A DNA stretch of 64,000 nucleotides from an uncultured Bacteroidales bacterium (lineage in GTDB: Bacteria > Bacteroidota > Bacteroidia > Bacteroidales > Porphyromonadaceae): assembly GCA_947290775.1 (NCBI GenBank), contig CAMYPM010000006.1, forward strand, positions 28,352 to 92,351. The letters are read 5' to 3'. Below, piece by piece: positions 43,286 to 51,488 of this stretch. A program made the position numbers and the translations under genes. The stretch's first letter is position 1; each line of letters starts with the position of its first letter. The notes beneath the pieces are model-generated. The model did no database searches. It saw nothing but the letters and a program-made list of their open reading frames with translations, and had not been told where the DNA came from.

Positions 43286-44596
43286 ATGGGACATTTGGTA
43301 GCTATTGTGGGGCGCCCCAATGTGGGGAAGAGCACCCTTTTTAATCGGTTGGTTGGCACTCGCCAAGCAATTGTCAACGATGAAGCCGGCACGACGCGTG
43401 ATCGGCAGTATGGGCATGCGGAGTGGACGGGAAAGACTTTCTCGGTGGTTGATACCGGTGGCTGGGTGGCCGGTAGCGATGATGTATTTGAGAGCGAAAT
43501 CAACAAACAAGCTATTATAGCAGTAGAGGAGGCGGATGTAATCCTTTTTGTTGTAGATGTGCAGGATGGTATCAATGAATTAGACAAGGAGGTATCGAAT
43601 GTCCTGCGTCGAAGCGATCGTCCTATATTAGTGGTGGCGAATAAAGCCGACAACTTTGAGATAGGAATGCAGAGTGCTGAGTTTTACGCACTTGGATTAG
43701 GCGATCCCTATCCTGTAAGTGCCATCAATGGCAGCGGAACAGGCGATCTGTTGGATAAAGTGGTGAGCCTCTTTAAGCCGAAGGAGCGGGAGACAACAGA
43801 GAAGGATTTGCCTCACTTTGCCGTGATAGGGCGTCCAAATGCAGGTAAGTCCTCTTTAATTAATGCTTTTCTCGGTGAGGATCGCAACATTGTAACCAAC
43901 ATAGCCGGCACAACGAGGGATGCTATCTATACAGAGTATAATAAGTTTGGAATGAACTTTTATCTTGTTGATACAGCCGGTATCCGCAAGAAGGGTAAGG
44001 TGCAGGAAGATCCCGAGTACTACTCAGTGATTAGGGCAATTCGTGCGATTGAGTATTGTGATGTGGCCATTGCCCTAATTGATGCTACCCGGGGCATAGA
44101 GGCACAAGATGTGAATATTATTTCACTTGCCTTGCGCAATAGTAAAGGCTTGGTGGTGTGTGTCAATAAGTGGGATTTGGTGGAGGATAAGTCCCCGGCG
44201 GCTATTAGGCATTTTGAGGCTGCAATTCGCGAGCGATTGGCTCCTTTTACTGATTTTCCTATACTATTTGTATCGGCACTCACTAAGCAACGAATCTTTA
44301 AAATACTTGAGACAGCGCAGGGAGTATATAATCGGAGAAAAAGCCGTATACCTACCCATAAGCTGAATGAGGTTATGTTGCCTATTATAGAGCAGACGCC
44401 TCCCCCTTCGTGGAAGGGTAAGTACATCAAAATAAAGTATGTAATGCAAATCCCGACCGCTGTGCCGTCCTTTGCTTTCTATACCAACTTAAGTAAATGG
44501 GTAAAGGAACCTTACAAGCGTTTCTTGGAGAATAAGATTCGGGAGAATTGGGACTTCAACGGCGTACCAATTAATGTGTTTATTCGCGATAAGTAG
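43286..44596 (+). CDS. der: Ribosome biogenesis GTPase Der (EngA)
   Basis: A 436-residue double GTPase for 50S subunit assembly. G domain 1: [19 protein letters not shown] and NKAD. G domain 2: [27 protein letters not shown] and NKWD. The C-terminal KH-like domain follows ([20 protein letters not shown]). Length and motif order are normal. ATG 43286 starts at the first conserved residue ([12 protein letters not shown]). It appears monocistronic, with a GC-rich stem-loop soon after it. Confidence 0.97.
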   Translation: MGHLVAIVGRPNVGKSTLFNRLVGTRQAIVNDEAGTTRDRQYGHAEWTGKTFSVVDTGGWVAGSDDVFESEINKQAIIAVEEADVILFVVDVQDGINELDKEVSNVLRRSDRPILVVANKADNFEIGMQSAEFYALGLGDPYPVSAINGSGTGDLLDKVVSLFKPKERETTEKDLPHFAVIGRPNAGKSSLINAFLGEDRNIVTNIAGTTRDAIYTEYNKFGMNFYLVDTAGIRKKGKVQEDPEYYSVIRAIRAIEYCDVAIALIDATRGIEAQDVNIISLALRNSKGLVVCVNKWDLVEDKSPAAIRHFEAAIRERLAPFTDFPILFVSALTKQRIFKILETAQGVYNRRKSRIPTHKLNEVMLPIIEQTPPPSWKGKYIKIKYVMQIPTAVPSFAFYTNLSKWVKEPYKRFLENKIRENWDFNGVPINVFIRDK

Positions 44597-44606
44597 CCGA
44601 TAAAGT

Positions 44607-44633
44607 GGGGAGGGCTTGTATAGGCTACTCCCC
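44607..44633 (+). terminator. Possible terminator after der
   Basis: GGGGAG (44607-44612) pairs with CTCCCC (44628-44633) over a 15-nt loop, 10 bp past the der stop. There is no U-run, so the call is weak. Confidence 0.4.
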
Positions 44634-44753
44634 TAATGTTGATATTGAGTTCCCTTTTGCATTGCAGGGAAAATTTTTATTTCCGGCTGTGCCATAGCGG
44701 TCTATGAGGAAATTCTCAAACAAACGAGCCGGTAAATCTGTTGTAGGAGAGAT

Positions 44754-45437
44754 ATGTCTGAGACTATGCGTGCAACCTTTATTATCCCGGCAGGGGGTAG
44801 CGGTGTACGCTTTGGTGCAACCTTGCCTAAGCAGTTCGTCTTGTTTCAGGGCGAGCCGCTTATCGGTTATACCCTTCGGAGAATAGCGCCTTTTGCTTCT
44901 GAGATCATACTTTCGCTTCCGGAGGAGTATATTTTCTATACGCAAGAGTTAGTTAAGCCTCTCTCTCTCAATGTGCCGATCCTCTATGTGAAGGGTGGAG
45001 CAACTCGTTATGAGTCTGTGCGTAATGCCCTCGCTATGTCTCCCCAAGAGGGTCTGGTAGCTGTGCATGATGCAGTGCGTCCGTTTGTGGCAGCTCAAGT
45101 GATAGAACAACTCCTTTTGGAAGCAGATCTGAAGGGAGCGGCAGTGCCTTTTCTCTCCTTACGCGATAGCCTTAGACAAAAGAATGAAAACGGCTCTTGC
45201 GCAGTCGATCGAAGCAACTTCTTGGTAGTGCAGACCCCTCAGGTATTCCGTGCGGCTCTTCTATATAGGGCATACCAAGAGCCGTACCGCAACTCCTTTA
45301 CCGATGATTGCTCCGTATATGAAACCGCTTTCCCCGGGGCTGAGATAGCTCTGGTAAAAGGGAACGAGGAGAATATAAAGATCACGACCCCTTTGGATGC
45401 CTTTCTATTCGATGCACTCCGACAAAGAATAGAGTAG
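44754..45437 (+). CDS. ispD: 2-C-methyl-D-erythritol 4-phosphate cytidylyltransferase
   Basis: A 227-residue enzyme of the MEP isoprenoid pathway forming CDP-methylerythritol. The N terminus has the nucleotide-binding loop IIPAGGSGVRFGATLPKQF. Further motifs are GGATRYESVRNAL, VAVHDAVRPFV, VQTPQVFRAALLYRAY and the C-terminal VKGNEENIKITTPLD. It feeds isoprenoid precursor supply, upstream of UppS at 23 kb. The start could also be the second Met (44766). recG begins 3 bp after its stop, so the two are co-translated. Confidence 0.95.
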   Translation: MSETMRATFIIPAGGSGVRFGATLPKQFVLFQGEPLIGYTLRRIAPFASEIILSLPEEYIFYTQELVKPLSLNVPILYVKGGATRYESVRNALAMSPQEGLVAVHDAVRPFVAAQVIEQLLLEADLKGAAVPFLSLRDSLRQKNENGSCAVDRSNFLVVQTPQVFRAALLYRAYQEPYRNSFTDDCSVYETAFPGAEIALVKGNEENIKITTPLDAFLFDALRQRIE

Positions 45438-45440
45438 TCT

Positions 45441-47546
45441 ATGCCTCAACAACGCAATTACTTAGATACTCCTCTTCGTTATCTTCCCACGCTTGGGGAG
45501 AAGCGAGCGACACTGTTAGAGAGTGAGTTGGGGCTACGCACTTATCGTGATCTGATTTATTACTTCCCATTCCGTTATGTAGATCGTACAGTGATTACAC
45601 CCATTCGAGAGTTGCGCAATATTCACCGTGAAGTACAACTTAAAGGATATCTGACTGACTACCGACAAGAAGGAGTAGGCCGTAAGCAACGCCTTAAGGC
45701 AACATTTAAGGATGCAACCGGGCAAGTAGAGCTTGTTTGGTTTAAAGGAAGTGATTGGCTCAAGAAGCGTTATCCGGAAGGGAAGTGTTATGTGCTTTTA
45801 GGGCAACCTCGTCTCTATAATGGTATTTATTCGGTCTCTCATCCTGAGTTAACGCCTGCCGATAGCCCCGACTTGGCAGTGGGTGCTCTCTATGGGGTGT
45901 ATAATACGACCGAAAAGATGAAGCGTGCACGTCTCACCCCAAGTGTATTAGGCAAGATAATCGCCTCCTTGTTGCACCTTATTCCTACCTATGTAGAGGA
46001 GACTCTTCCAAGTGAGATATGTGCGCAACAGCACCTTATCCCATTACCCGACGCACTGCAACAGATTCATGTGCCTCGAAGTACAAAAGAGCTGCAAGCG
46101 GCGATTCATCGTCTTAAGTTTGATGAGCTATTCTATTTGCAGCTCATGCTTCGCCAAACAAAGTTGGAGCGGCACAAGCGTTTTGAGGGGTATCGCTTTG
46201 AACATGTGGGATTTACGTTCAACAGCCTGTACGACTCCCTCCCTTTTTCGCTTACACAAGCCCAAAAGCGTGTGATACGTGAGATTCGTTTAGACTGCAA
46301 TGCCGGACACCAGATGAATCGCCTCCTGCAAGGAGATGTAGGCTCCGGAAAAACCTTAGTAGCGGCTTTCTCCATGTTGCTGGCCATTGACAATGGTTAC
46401 CAAAGTTGCCTTATGGCTCCTACGGAGATTTTGGCGGCACAGCACTACGCTACACTCAGTCGTTTGCTGTCACCTATTGGCGTTGAGGTTGCATTGCTTA
46501 CCGGCAGCTCAACACCCAAAGAGCGTCGCCCTATATTAGAAGGAAGTGCTGATGGTACACTACCTATATTGGTCGGTACGCATGCTCTTATTGAGGAGGG
46601 CGTGCGCTTTGCCCATCTGGGGCTTGCCGTAATTGATGAACAGCACCGCTTTGGCGTGGCACAGCGTGCTAAGCTGTGGGGCAAAGCCACTGAAGTGCTA
46701 CCGCATATCCTTATAATGAGTGCTACACCGATACCGCGCACACTGGCCATGACACTTTATGGAGACTTGGATATCTCTACCATAGATGAACTTCCCCCCG
46801 GACGCAAGCCAATTGTAACAAAGCATCTGTATGAAGACGGTATATCTCTTGCCTATGATTTTATACGCGATCGGATAGCCGAAGGAAGGCAGGTGTATGT
46901 GGTTTTCCCTATGATAGAGGGTTCGGAGGCAAGTGATTATGCCAACTTGGAGACCGGTTACAAGCGATTTGTCTATATGTTCGGTGAGCGTAACGTAACT
47001 TGGGTGCATGGCAAACTCCCGCCAAAGGATAAACAAGAGAGAATGGATGCTTTTGCTCGTAATGAGGTACCTATTCTTCTCTCTACGACCGTGATTGAGG
47101 TAGGAGTAGATGTCCCTAATGCAACGGTGATGATGATTGAAAATGCTGATCGCTTTGGCTTGAGTCAGTTACATCAGTTGCGTGGTCGGGTTGGCCGTGG
47201 AGACAACCAAAGTTACTGTATCTTAGTTACCCCGCAAGCACTCTCTTATACTGCTAAGCGACGAATGGAGGTGGTGACAAGCACTACGGATGGTTTTGTA
47301 ATTGCCGAGGAGGATATGAAGCTTCGGGGGGCAGGAGATATAGAGGGTACCCGGCAGAGTGGAGACTTGAGTAAGCTCTCCCTTGCCAAACCCACAGAGG
47401 ATGTGCTCCTTATGCGTCTTGCAGGGGCTGTTGCAAGCGATGTACTCGCTGCCGACCCGGAGGCAAAGAATCCTCTCTATGCACCGATGTGGCTGGAGCT
47501 TGAACGGCTCTATCCGAAAGAAGAGCGTTGGGGAAATATCAGTTGA
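45441..47546 (+). CDS. recG: ATP-dependent DNA helicase RecG
   Basis: A 701-residue helicase that remodels stalled forks and branched DNA. The N-terminal wedge/OB domain (about 60-160) is followed by a superfamily 2 core: RLLQGDVGSGKTLVAAFSML (Walker A), LAVIDEQHRFGVAQR (DEQH box in place of DEAH), MSATPIPRTLA (motif III), STTVIEVGVDVPNATVMMIE and QLRGRVGRG (motifs V and VI). The TRG region lies at the end. All motifs look intact. It lies 3 bp after ispD and ends before a bidirectional stem-loop. Confidence 0.96.
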   Translation: MPQQRNYLDTPLRYLPTLGEKRATLLESELGLRTYRDLIYYFPFRYVDRTVITPIRELRNIHREVQLKGYLTDYRQEGVGRKQRLKATFKDATGQVELVWFKGSDWLKKRYPEGKCYVLLGQPRLYNGIYSVSHPELTPADSPDLAVGALYGVYNTTEKMKRARLTPSVLGKIIASLLHLIPTYVEETLPSEICAQQHLIPLPDALQQIHVPRSTKELQAAIHRLKFDELFYLQLMLRQTKLERHKRFEGYRFEHVGFTFNSLYDSLPFSLTQAQKRVIREIRLDCNAGHQMNRLLQGDVGSGKTLVAAFSMLLAIDNGYQSCLMAPTEILAAQHYATLSRLLSPIGVEVALLTGSSTPKERRPILEGSADGTLPILVGTHALIEEGVRFAHLGLAVIDEQHRFGVAQRAKLWGKATEVLPHILIMSATPIPRTLAMTLYGDLDISTIDELPPGRKPIVTKHLYEDGISLAYDFIRDRIAEGRQVYVVFPMIEGSEASDYANLETGYKRFVYMFGERNVTWVHGKLPPKDKQERMDAFARNEVPILLSTTVIEVGVDVPNATVMMIENADRFGLSQLHQLRGRVGRGDNQSYCILVTPQALSYTAKRRMEVVTSTTDGFVIAEEDMKLRGAGDIEGTRQSGDLSKLSLAKPTEDVLLMRLAGAVASDVLAADPEAKNPLYAPMWLELERLYPKEERWGNIS

Positions 47547-47584
47547 ACTACGCTCTAAAGGTCACTCTATTCACGTACTAAAAG

Positions 47585-47623
47585 AAATCAGGTAATGCGC
47601 CGAGAGAGCACATCACCTGATTT
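47585..47623. terminator. Bidirectional terminator between recG and the repeat lipoprotein gene
   Basis: AAATCAGGT (47585-47593) pairs with ACCTGATTT (47615-47623); on the minus strand it is followed by CTTTT. The two flanking genes converge on it. Confidence 0.65.
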
Positions 47624-47651
47624 GTGTATTAAGACCCTTGCTACGAAGGAT

Positions 47652-49415
47652 TTATTTGGTTCTTGTTTCAAAAAGCCTGATAGAACGTCCGTAGAACTTA
47701 TAGTATCCGTCAAAGCTAGTATAGGCAAACTGCATATTGAAGCCCATGAAGTAGTAGCCCTTATAATCGGATGTACCGGCCCAATAGTAACCATACTCTC
47801 CCACGGTGAGCATATCCCCCTTTTGTCCTGTTCCGGATGTATTGCTTCCACAGGCAGGGAAAACACGCAGCACGTCCTTATCCTTATCTTTGTCCCAGAA
47901 AGAGTTGGTCATAATATCCTTTATCGTAACCTCGGATCCCTCCTCAATGGGGCGGGCTAGTACGATCAAGATCTTACCCCCTCCATATTGATTGTCTGCA
48001 TAGGAGTAGACCCAAGCCGAGTGGTACTTGGTGCCCTTGAAGCGAATGGCATAGCATACTTTGCCACCCTCACTGTAGTAGTCGTTGGTGGAGGTGATGG
48101 TTTCCCCATTAACCACAACCGTTTCGGATTTATCTTTGTATTCCTCTACTCCATTGGTATCAAACACTATATAGGGTCGCTTACCTACCCAATTCGGAGC
48201 AATCGCATACCACTCTTCACGGCTCGGCATGTGGTAAGATTTGCCGGCAATAGTAATATTTGAGAACTTAGCCACGGCATCGTCCCAAGTAAAGTATCCG
48301 GAGGCATTATTAGCTTGACTTGTGGCAAAGGATATGCCGTCCTGTGCCACATTATACTCTGCTACATAATTGAGTGGTAGCATAATTTCGGGATTTGGGT
48401 TGGGCGTTTCTCCGGCCTTGCGGTGTATAGTGAGCTGTGTAGCAGTGGCACCGTCCATATGCGGCTTTGCTTCAAGTGTAAAGGCGGCAGCTTTCGTACC
48501 CTTTGCTATGGTAAAGCTCTTTTTGTTGGCGTCAATGGTGATCTCCGAGGCATTACCCTCCTTGAGCGTTAGAGAAAAGTCTTTTGCAGCGAGTACCTTT
48601 TCTTCTACCACCTTGCCACTTCCATCGGTAGCGGCTTGCTTACCGAGGACTACTCCTTCGCCACCCTGTGCGGAGAAAGAGGCCGGCTTAGCCTCAAAGG
48701 TGAAGGTGAGCGTTCCTTCGCGTCGGATGCGGAGCTTTTGTGGCGCACTTCCTTCGGCTGCCACTTCCAATTCAAATTCTGCGGCGTTGCCCTCCTCTAC
48801 GACAAAGGTTTTGGCCGCTGCATCAATGCGGATTCCCTTTGCACTACTCGTTAAGGAAAGCGAGAAGTCTTTTGCCTCCAGAGCCTTCTCTTCAATAGTC
48901 TTGCCCTCGGCATCGGTAATGATGCGTTTGCCGGTCACGATACCCTGTCCGCCATTAGCAGCGAAGCAATCGGGTGTAGCATCAAATGTGTAGGTGATAG
49001 TGCCTGCACGCATGATAGTGATCTTTTGCTTCTGCCCCTTGGCAGCTCCGGATGTGACATAGGCTTCCAACTCAAAGGTAGCGGGATCTCCTTGTACAAT
49101 GGAGAAGGTCTTACCCTTTTCATCCAGGGTGATTTGCGCTTTGTCGCCTGCGATAAGCTTAAGTGTGTATTCATTTGGCTTGAGTGGCTTTTCGCTCTCT
49201 ATTTTTCCATCTTGGGAGAGTTCTTGCAGCGTGCCAATAATACTCCCATCTCCTCCGGCCGCAGAGACAGAGGAAGGCTCCGCTTGGAAGAGAGCCTTGT
49301 AGTTGTGTACTTGCGGTTGGGGTTCCGGATTCTGGTTATTATTGGCCGGTTCGTTTTTACAACCTCCTACAACAAATAGTGTCAGCAGTGTGATAAGTGA
49401 AATGATCTTCTTCAT
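47652..49415 (-). CDS. Surface lipoprotein with three Ig-like repeats and a FISUMP-like C-terminal domain
   Basis: A 587-residue lipoprotein: MKKIISLITLLTLFVVGGC with Cys19 in the lipobox, an Asn/Pro/Gln linker, then three ~96-residue repeats (about 40-135, 136-230 and 231-330). Each repeat has a [DEA]-A-[EKT]-P-x-x-[FV]-[SA]-A-x-G-G-x-G opening, an EKxLxxxxxSLxL middle and a R-x-[AE]-G end, resembling bacterial immunoglobulin-like modules. The C-terminal ~240 residues (YHMPSREEWYAIAPNW, YYWAGTSDYKGYYFMGFN, GRSIRLFE) resemble the FISUMP-type lectin-like domain of Bacteroidetes surface proteins. ATG 49415 was chosen over 49463 for the signal peptide. Probably exposed on the cell surface; ligand unknown. 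Confidence 0.8.
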   Translation of the reverse strand: MKKIISLITLLTLFVVGGCKNEPANNNQNPEPQPQVHNYKALFQAEPSSVSAAGGDGSIIGTLQELSQDGKIESEKPLKPNEYTLKLIAGDKAQITLDEKGKTFSIVQGDPATFELEAYVTSGAAKGQKQKITIMRAGTITYTFDATPDCFAANGGQGIVTGKRIITDAEGKTIEEKALEAKDFSLSLTSSAKGIRIDAAAKTFVVEEGNAAEFELEVAAEGSAPQKLRIRREGTLTFTFEAKPASFSAQGGEGVVLGKQAATDGSGKVVEEKVLAAKDFSLTLKEGNASEITIDANKKSFTIAKGTKAAAFTLEAKPHMDGATATQLTIHRKAGETPNPNPEIMLPLNYVAEYNVAQDGISFATSQANNASGYFTWDDAVAKFSNITIAGKSYHMPSREEWYAIAPNWVGKRPYIVFDTNGVEEYKDKSETVVVNGETITSTNDYYSEGGKVCYAIRFKGTKYHSAWVYSYADNQYGGGKILIVLARPIEEGSEVTIKDIMTNSFWDKDKDKDVLRVFPACGSNTSGTGQKGDMLTVGEYGYYWAGTSDYKGYYFMGFNMQFAYTSFDGYYKFYGRSIRLFETRTK

Positions 49416-49570
49416 TATAATATGATAAGTTAGTTGAATTATCGTGTTACGGTTTTTCGTCACTTAGGTCGCAACGGACGGGGGAATAAGTACTCTTTCG
49501 CAATGGAATGCTTGAATAGAACTCTATCGATTGCATCTTTTCCACACGTGGTACATACATACTTGCAAGA

Positions 49571-49578
49571 CAAAAGTA
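49571..49578 (-). promoter_or_regulatory. Possible -7 element of the repeat lipoprotein gene
   Basis: CAAAAGTA on the plus strand reads TACTTTTG on the minus strand, about 155 bp before the ATG. No clear -33 partner was found. Confidence 0.4.
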
Positions 49579-49632
49579 GCAATAAAGTATTGAATTTATG
49601 TTTCTTCCGAAACAGGCTCTGAGGGCTTCAAA

Positions 49633-49673
49633 AAAAGTATAGATCCCTCAAATGAAAGATACAGATGTTTTGA
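49633..49673 (+). repeat. 22-bp repeat family copy R4 (1 unit plus flanks)
   Basis: One full unit (49647-49668) carrying CTCAAATGAAAG then ATACAGATGT, preceded by a partial unit ending in TATAGATCC and followed by TTTGAG. This is the shortest copy seen. It lies in the 475-bp gap between the divergent lipoprotein genes. Confidence 0.7.
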
Positions 49674-49789
49674 GTAGCGAGAGGGTGAATATTTTATATA
49701 TAGGCTAATCGCTTGAATCATAGGGGAAAAGGGGGATCTATAGGAAGCTAAGAAAAAGAAAATGAAAGTTTTTTCTCCTCTTGATGCAG

Positions 49790-49832
49790 TATTTCCTGTA
49801 GGTCTGCATTATATAGGTGAAGACAGGAAATA
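49790..49832 (+). promoter_or_regulatory. Inverted repeat upstream of the lipoprotein-sigma-anti-sigma operon
   Basis: TATTTCCTGT (49790-49799) and ACAGGAAATA (49823-49832) form a perfect 10-bp inverted repeat with a 23-nt centre; ATGCAG (49784-49789) and CTGCAT (49804-49809) form an interleaved smaller pair. They end 58 bp before the ATG. They could be an operator or a leader hairpin. No standard -7 box is seen nearby. Confidence 0.45.
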
Positions 49833-49890
49833 GAGCGAAGTAAACAATAGACGACTCAACACGCCAACACAACACAATACACACCAACAC

Positions 49891-50931
49891 ATGAAAAAAA
49901 CGACACAGTATTTGTTCTTACTCCTGTTTGTGGTTGCAATTAGTGGGTGTCTCCCTTTCAATGATGGAGGTGATGGTTTGATCATGGATTACGCCAATAT
50001 ATCCTTGAAAATTGACCTTACCGACAGCGAGGGGCACCCGCTAATTAAACCGAAGACTAAAGAGGGCGAGGCTTATCTGAGTGAGGTTTATATCAAATGG
50101 AATGACAGAAAATTCTATTGTGAAGGAGAACCTGCTCGAGATAAGATGCGTGCCAATAGAGAGCGGTTTCATGCGCTGACCGTGTCGCAAATGGATGAGG
50201 CGTATTATGTACTTGAATTTGGAGAATTTCAACCCAACTACTTTGAACCTCAGTTGTTTACCCTCCACTTGCCCGGAGGAGTTGAGCGCCAAATTGAAAT
50301 GCGTCATTACACTTCTGAAGATCGTAGCTTTGTAACAAAAATAAAGGTGGATGGAAAGGAGGTCGTAATCTCAAAGAATCGACTCTTACGTATTGAGCTT
50401 AGTGAGGAGGAGATCGCACGCAGTGGCTACGACTTGAAAGATACAACGCCTGCTCCGGTTACGCTCTATTTCCGATTTGCTAATCCACTTCCTGAAAAGC
50501 TATGGCAGGGAGGAGGAGAAAATAAAGACAAAGAGCCTACCCTGAATGAGGCTACAGAGCATGCTTTCTCGGCTTTGTGGCGAGGGCGAATTTTACCATT
50601 AGAGCACCGTGCTTATGGTACTCCGATTGACAAGAGTGTGACTGAGCCGAAGTTTTACTACGGAACCAGCTATTTTGTGGGCCTCTATCCTTCTGCGCAG
50701 TTGAATTTCTTCTTGGCCTTTGGTCCACTTCCTGAAGAGAAACTAAAAGAGGAACCTTTAACAATACAGTATTCTGATAACCAGTCTTTTACGTTCCTCA
50801 TTGATTACAAACAAGATAGCAGCGGAGCGCCTCTTCTGACTGCAAAGCGTGTGGGTGAGGGAGAGGCTGAAAAGGGAAATATTAATTACTTTCGCAATGG
50901 TATTATAATAACGATTCCCATAGAGTGGTGA
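49891..50931 (+). CDS. Lipoprotein of unknown function, first gene of sigma/anti-sigma operon
   Basis: A 346-residue lipoprotein with signal MKKTTQYLFLLLFVVAISGC (lipobox ISGC, Cys20) and an acidic Asn-Asp-Gly-Gly-Asp stretch right after the cysteine, a feature linked to surface export of Bacteroidetes lipoproteins. The mature part looks all-beta, with two halves (about 35-165 and 175-346); no named domain is recognised. Its stop overlaps the start of the ECF sigma factor, so it is made in step with it and may sense or feed the same pathway. The leader directly before the ATG is almost free of G and T. Confidence 0.75.
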   Translation: MKKTTQYLFLLLFVVAISGCLPFNDGGDGLIMDYANISLKIDLTDSEGHPLIKPKTKEGEAYLSEVYIKWNDRKFYCEGEPARDKMRANRERFHALTVSQMDEAYYVLEFGEFQPNYFEPQLFTLHLPGGVERQIEMRHYTSEDRSFVTKIKVDGKEVVISKNRLLRIELSEEEIARSGYDLKDTTPAPVTLYFRFANPLPEKLWQGGGENKDKEPTLNEATEHAFSALWRGRILPLEHRAYGTPIDKSVTEPKFYYGTSYFVGLYPSAQLNFFLAFGPLPEEKLKEEPLTIQYSDNQSFTFLIDYKQDSSGAPLLTAKRVGEGEAEKGNINYFRNGIIITIPIEW

Positions 50932-51488
50932 CAGAGCTGGAGCTTAGCAAACGAATAAAAGAGGGTAATAGAGAGGCCTTCGGTGCATTATATCGTCTGT
51001 ATGCTCCATACCTTTATAATCTGATTATGCGTTACGTGCCGGATAGAGAAACTGCCAAGGATGTACTCCATGATGCGTTTATCCACTCGTACGAACAGAT
51101 CGGGAAATATGAGTATAGAGGTGAAGGAAGTCTTAAATCGTGGCTCTCAAGGTTGTTTGTCAATGAAGCTTTGATGCACCTTAGGCAAACAAAACGCATC
51201 TCTTTCGTACCGCTCAATGAGGAAGTATTCAGCGAGGGGCCTACATGGGATGAGATAGATGAAGAAGAAGTAGCTCGTATTCCCATAGAAGATCTACAAA
51301 CAATGGTAGCAGCTTTACCCGAGGGCTACCGGATGGTGTTCAATTTGTTTGTAGTAGAGGGAATGAGTCATAAGCAGATCGCCTCTCTATTGGGAATCAA
51401 TGAAAAGAGTAGCTCGGGACAACTGGCACGTGCTAAACAGCGCTTAGCCACCGAGATTAAAAAATGGTATAAAACCCATGAGATATAA
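50928..51488 (+). CDS. ECF-type RNA polymerase sigma factor
   Basis: A 186-residue ECF sigma factor. Region 2: EAFGALYRLYAPYLYNLIMRYVPDRETAKDVLHDAFIHSYEQIGKYEYRGEGSLKSWLSRLFVNEALMHLR. Region 4: MVAALPEGYRMVFNLFVVEGMSHKQIASLLGINEKSSSGQLARAKQRL, a clear helix-turn-helix. The linker between them is acidic (EEVFSEGPTWDEIDEEEV). The start is read as GTG 50928, whose GTGA overlaps the upstream stop; a GTG three bases earlier is also possible. The downstream gene overlaps its 3' end by 11 bp and looks like its anti-sigma factor. Confidence 0.93.
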   Translation: MTELELSKRIKEGNREAFGALYRLYAPYLYNLIMRYVPDRETAKDVLHDAFIHSYEQIGKYEYRGEGSLKSWLSRLFVNEALMHLRQTKRISFVPLNEEVFSEGPTWDEIDEEEVARIPIEDLQTMVAALPEGYRMVFNLFVVEGMSHKQIASLLGINEKSSSGQLARAKQRLATEIKKWYKTHEI

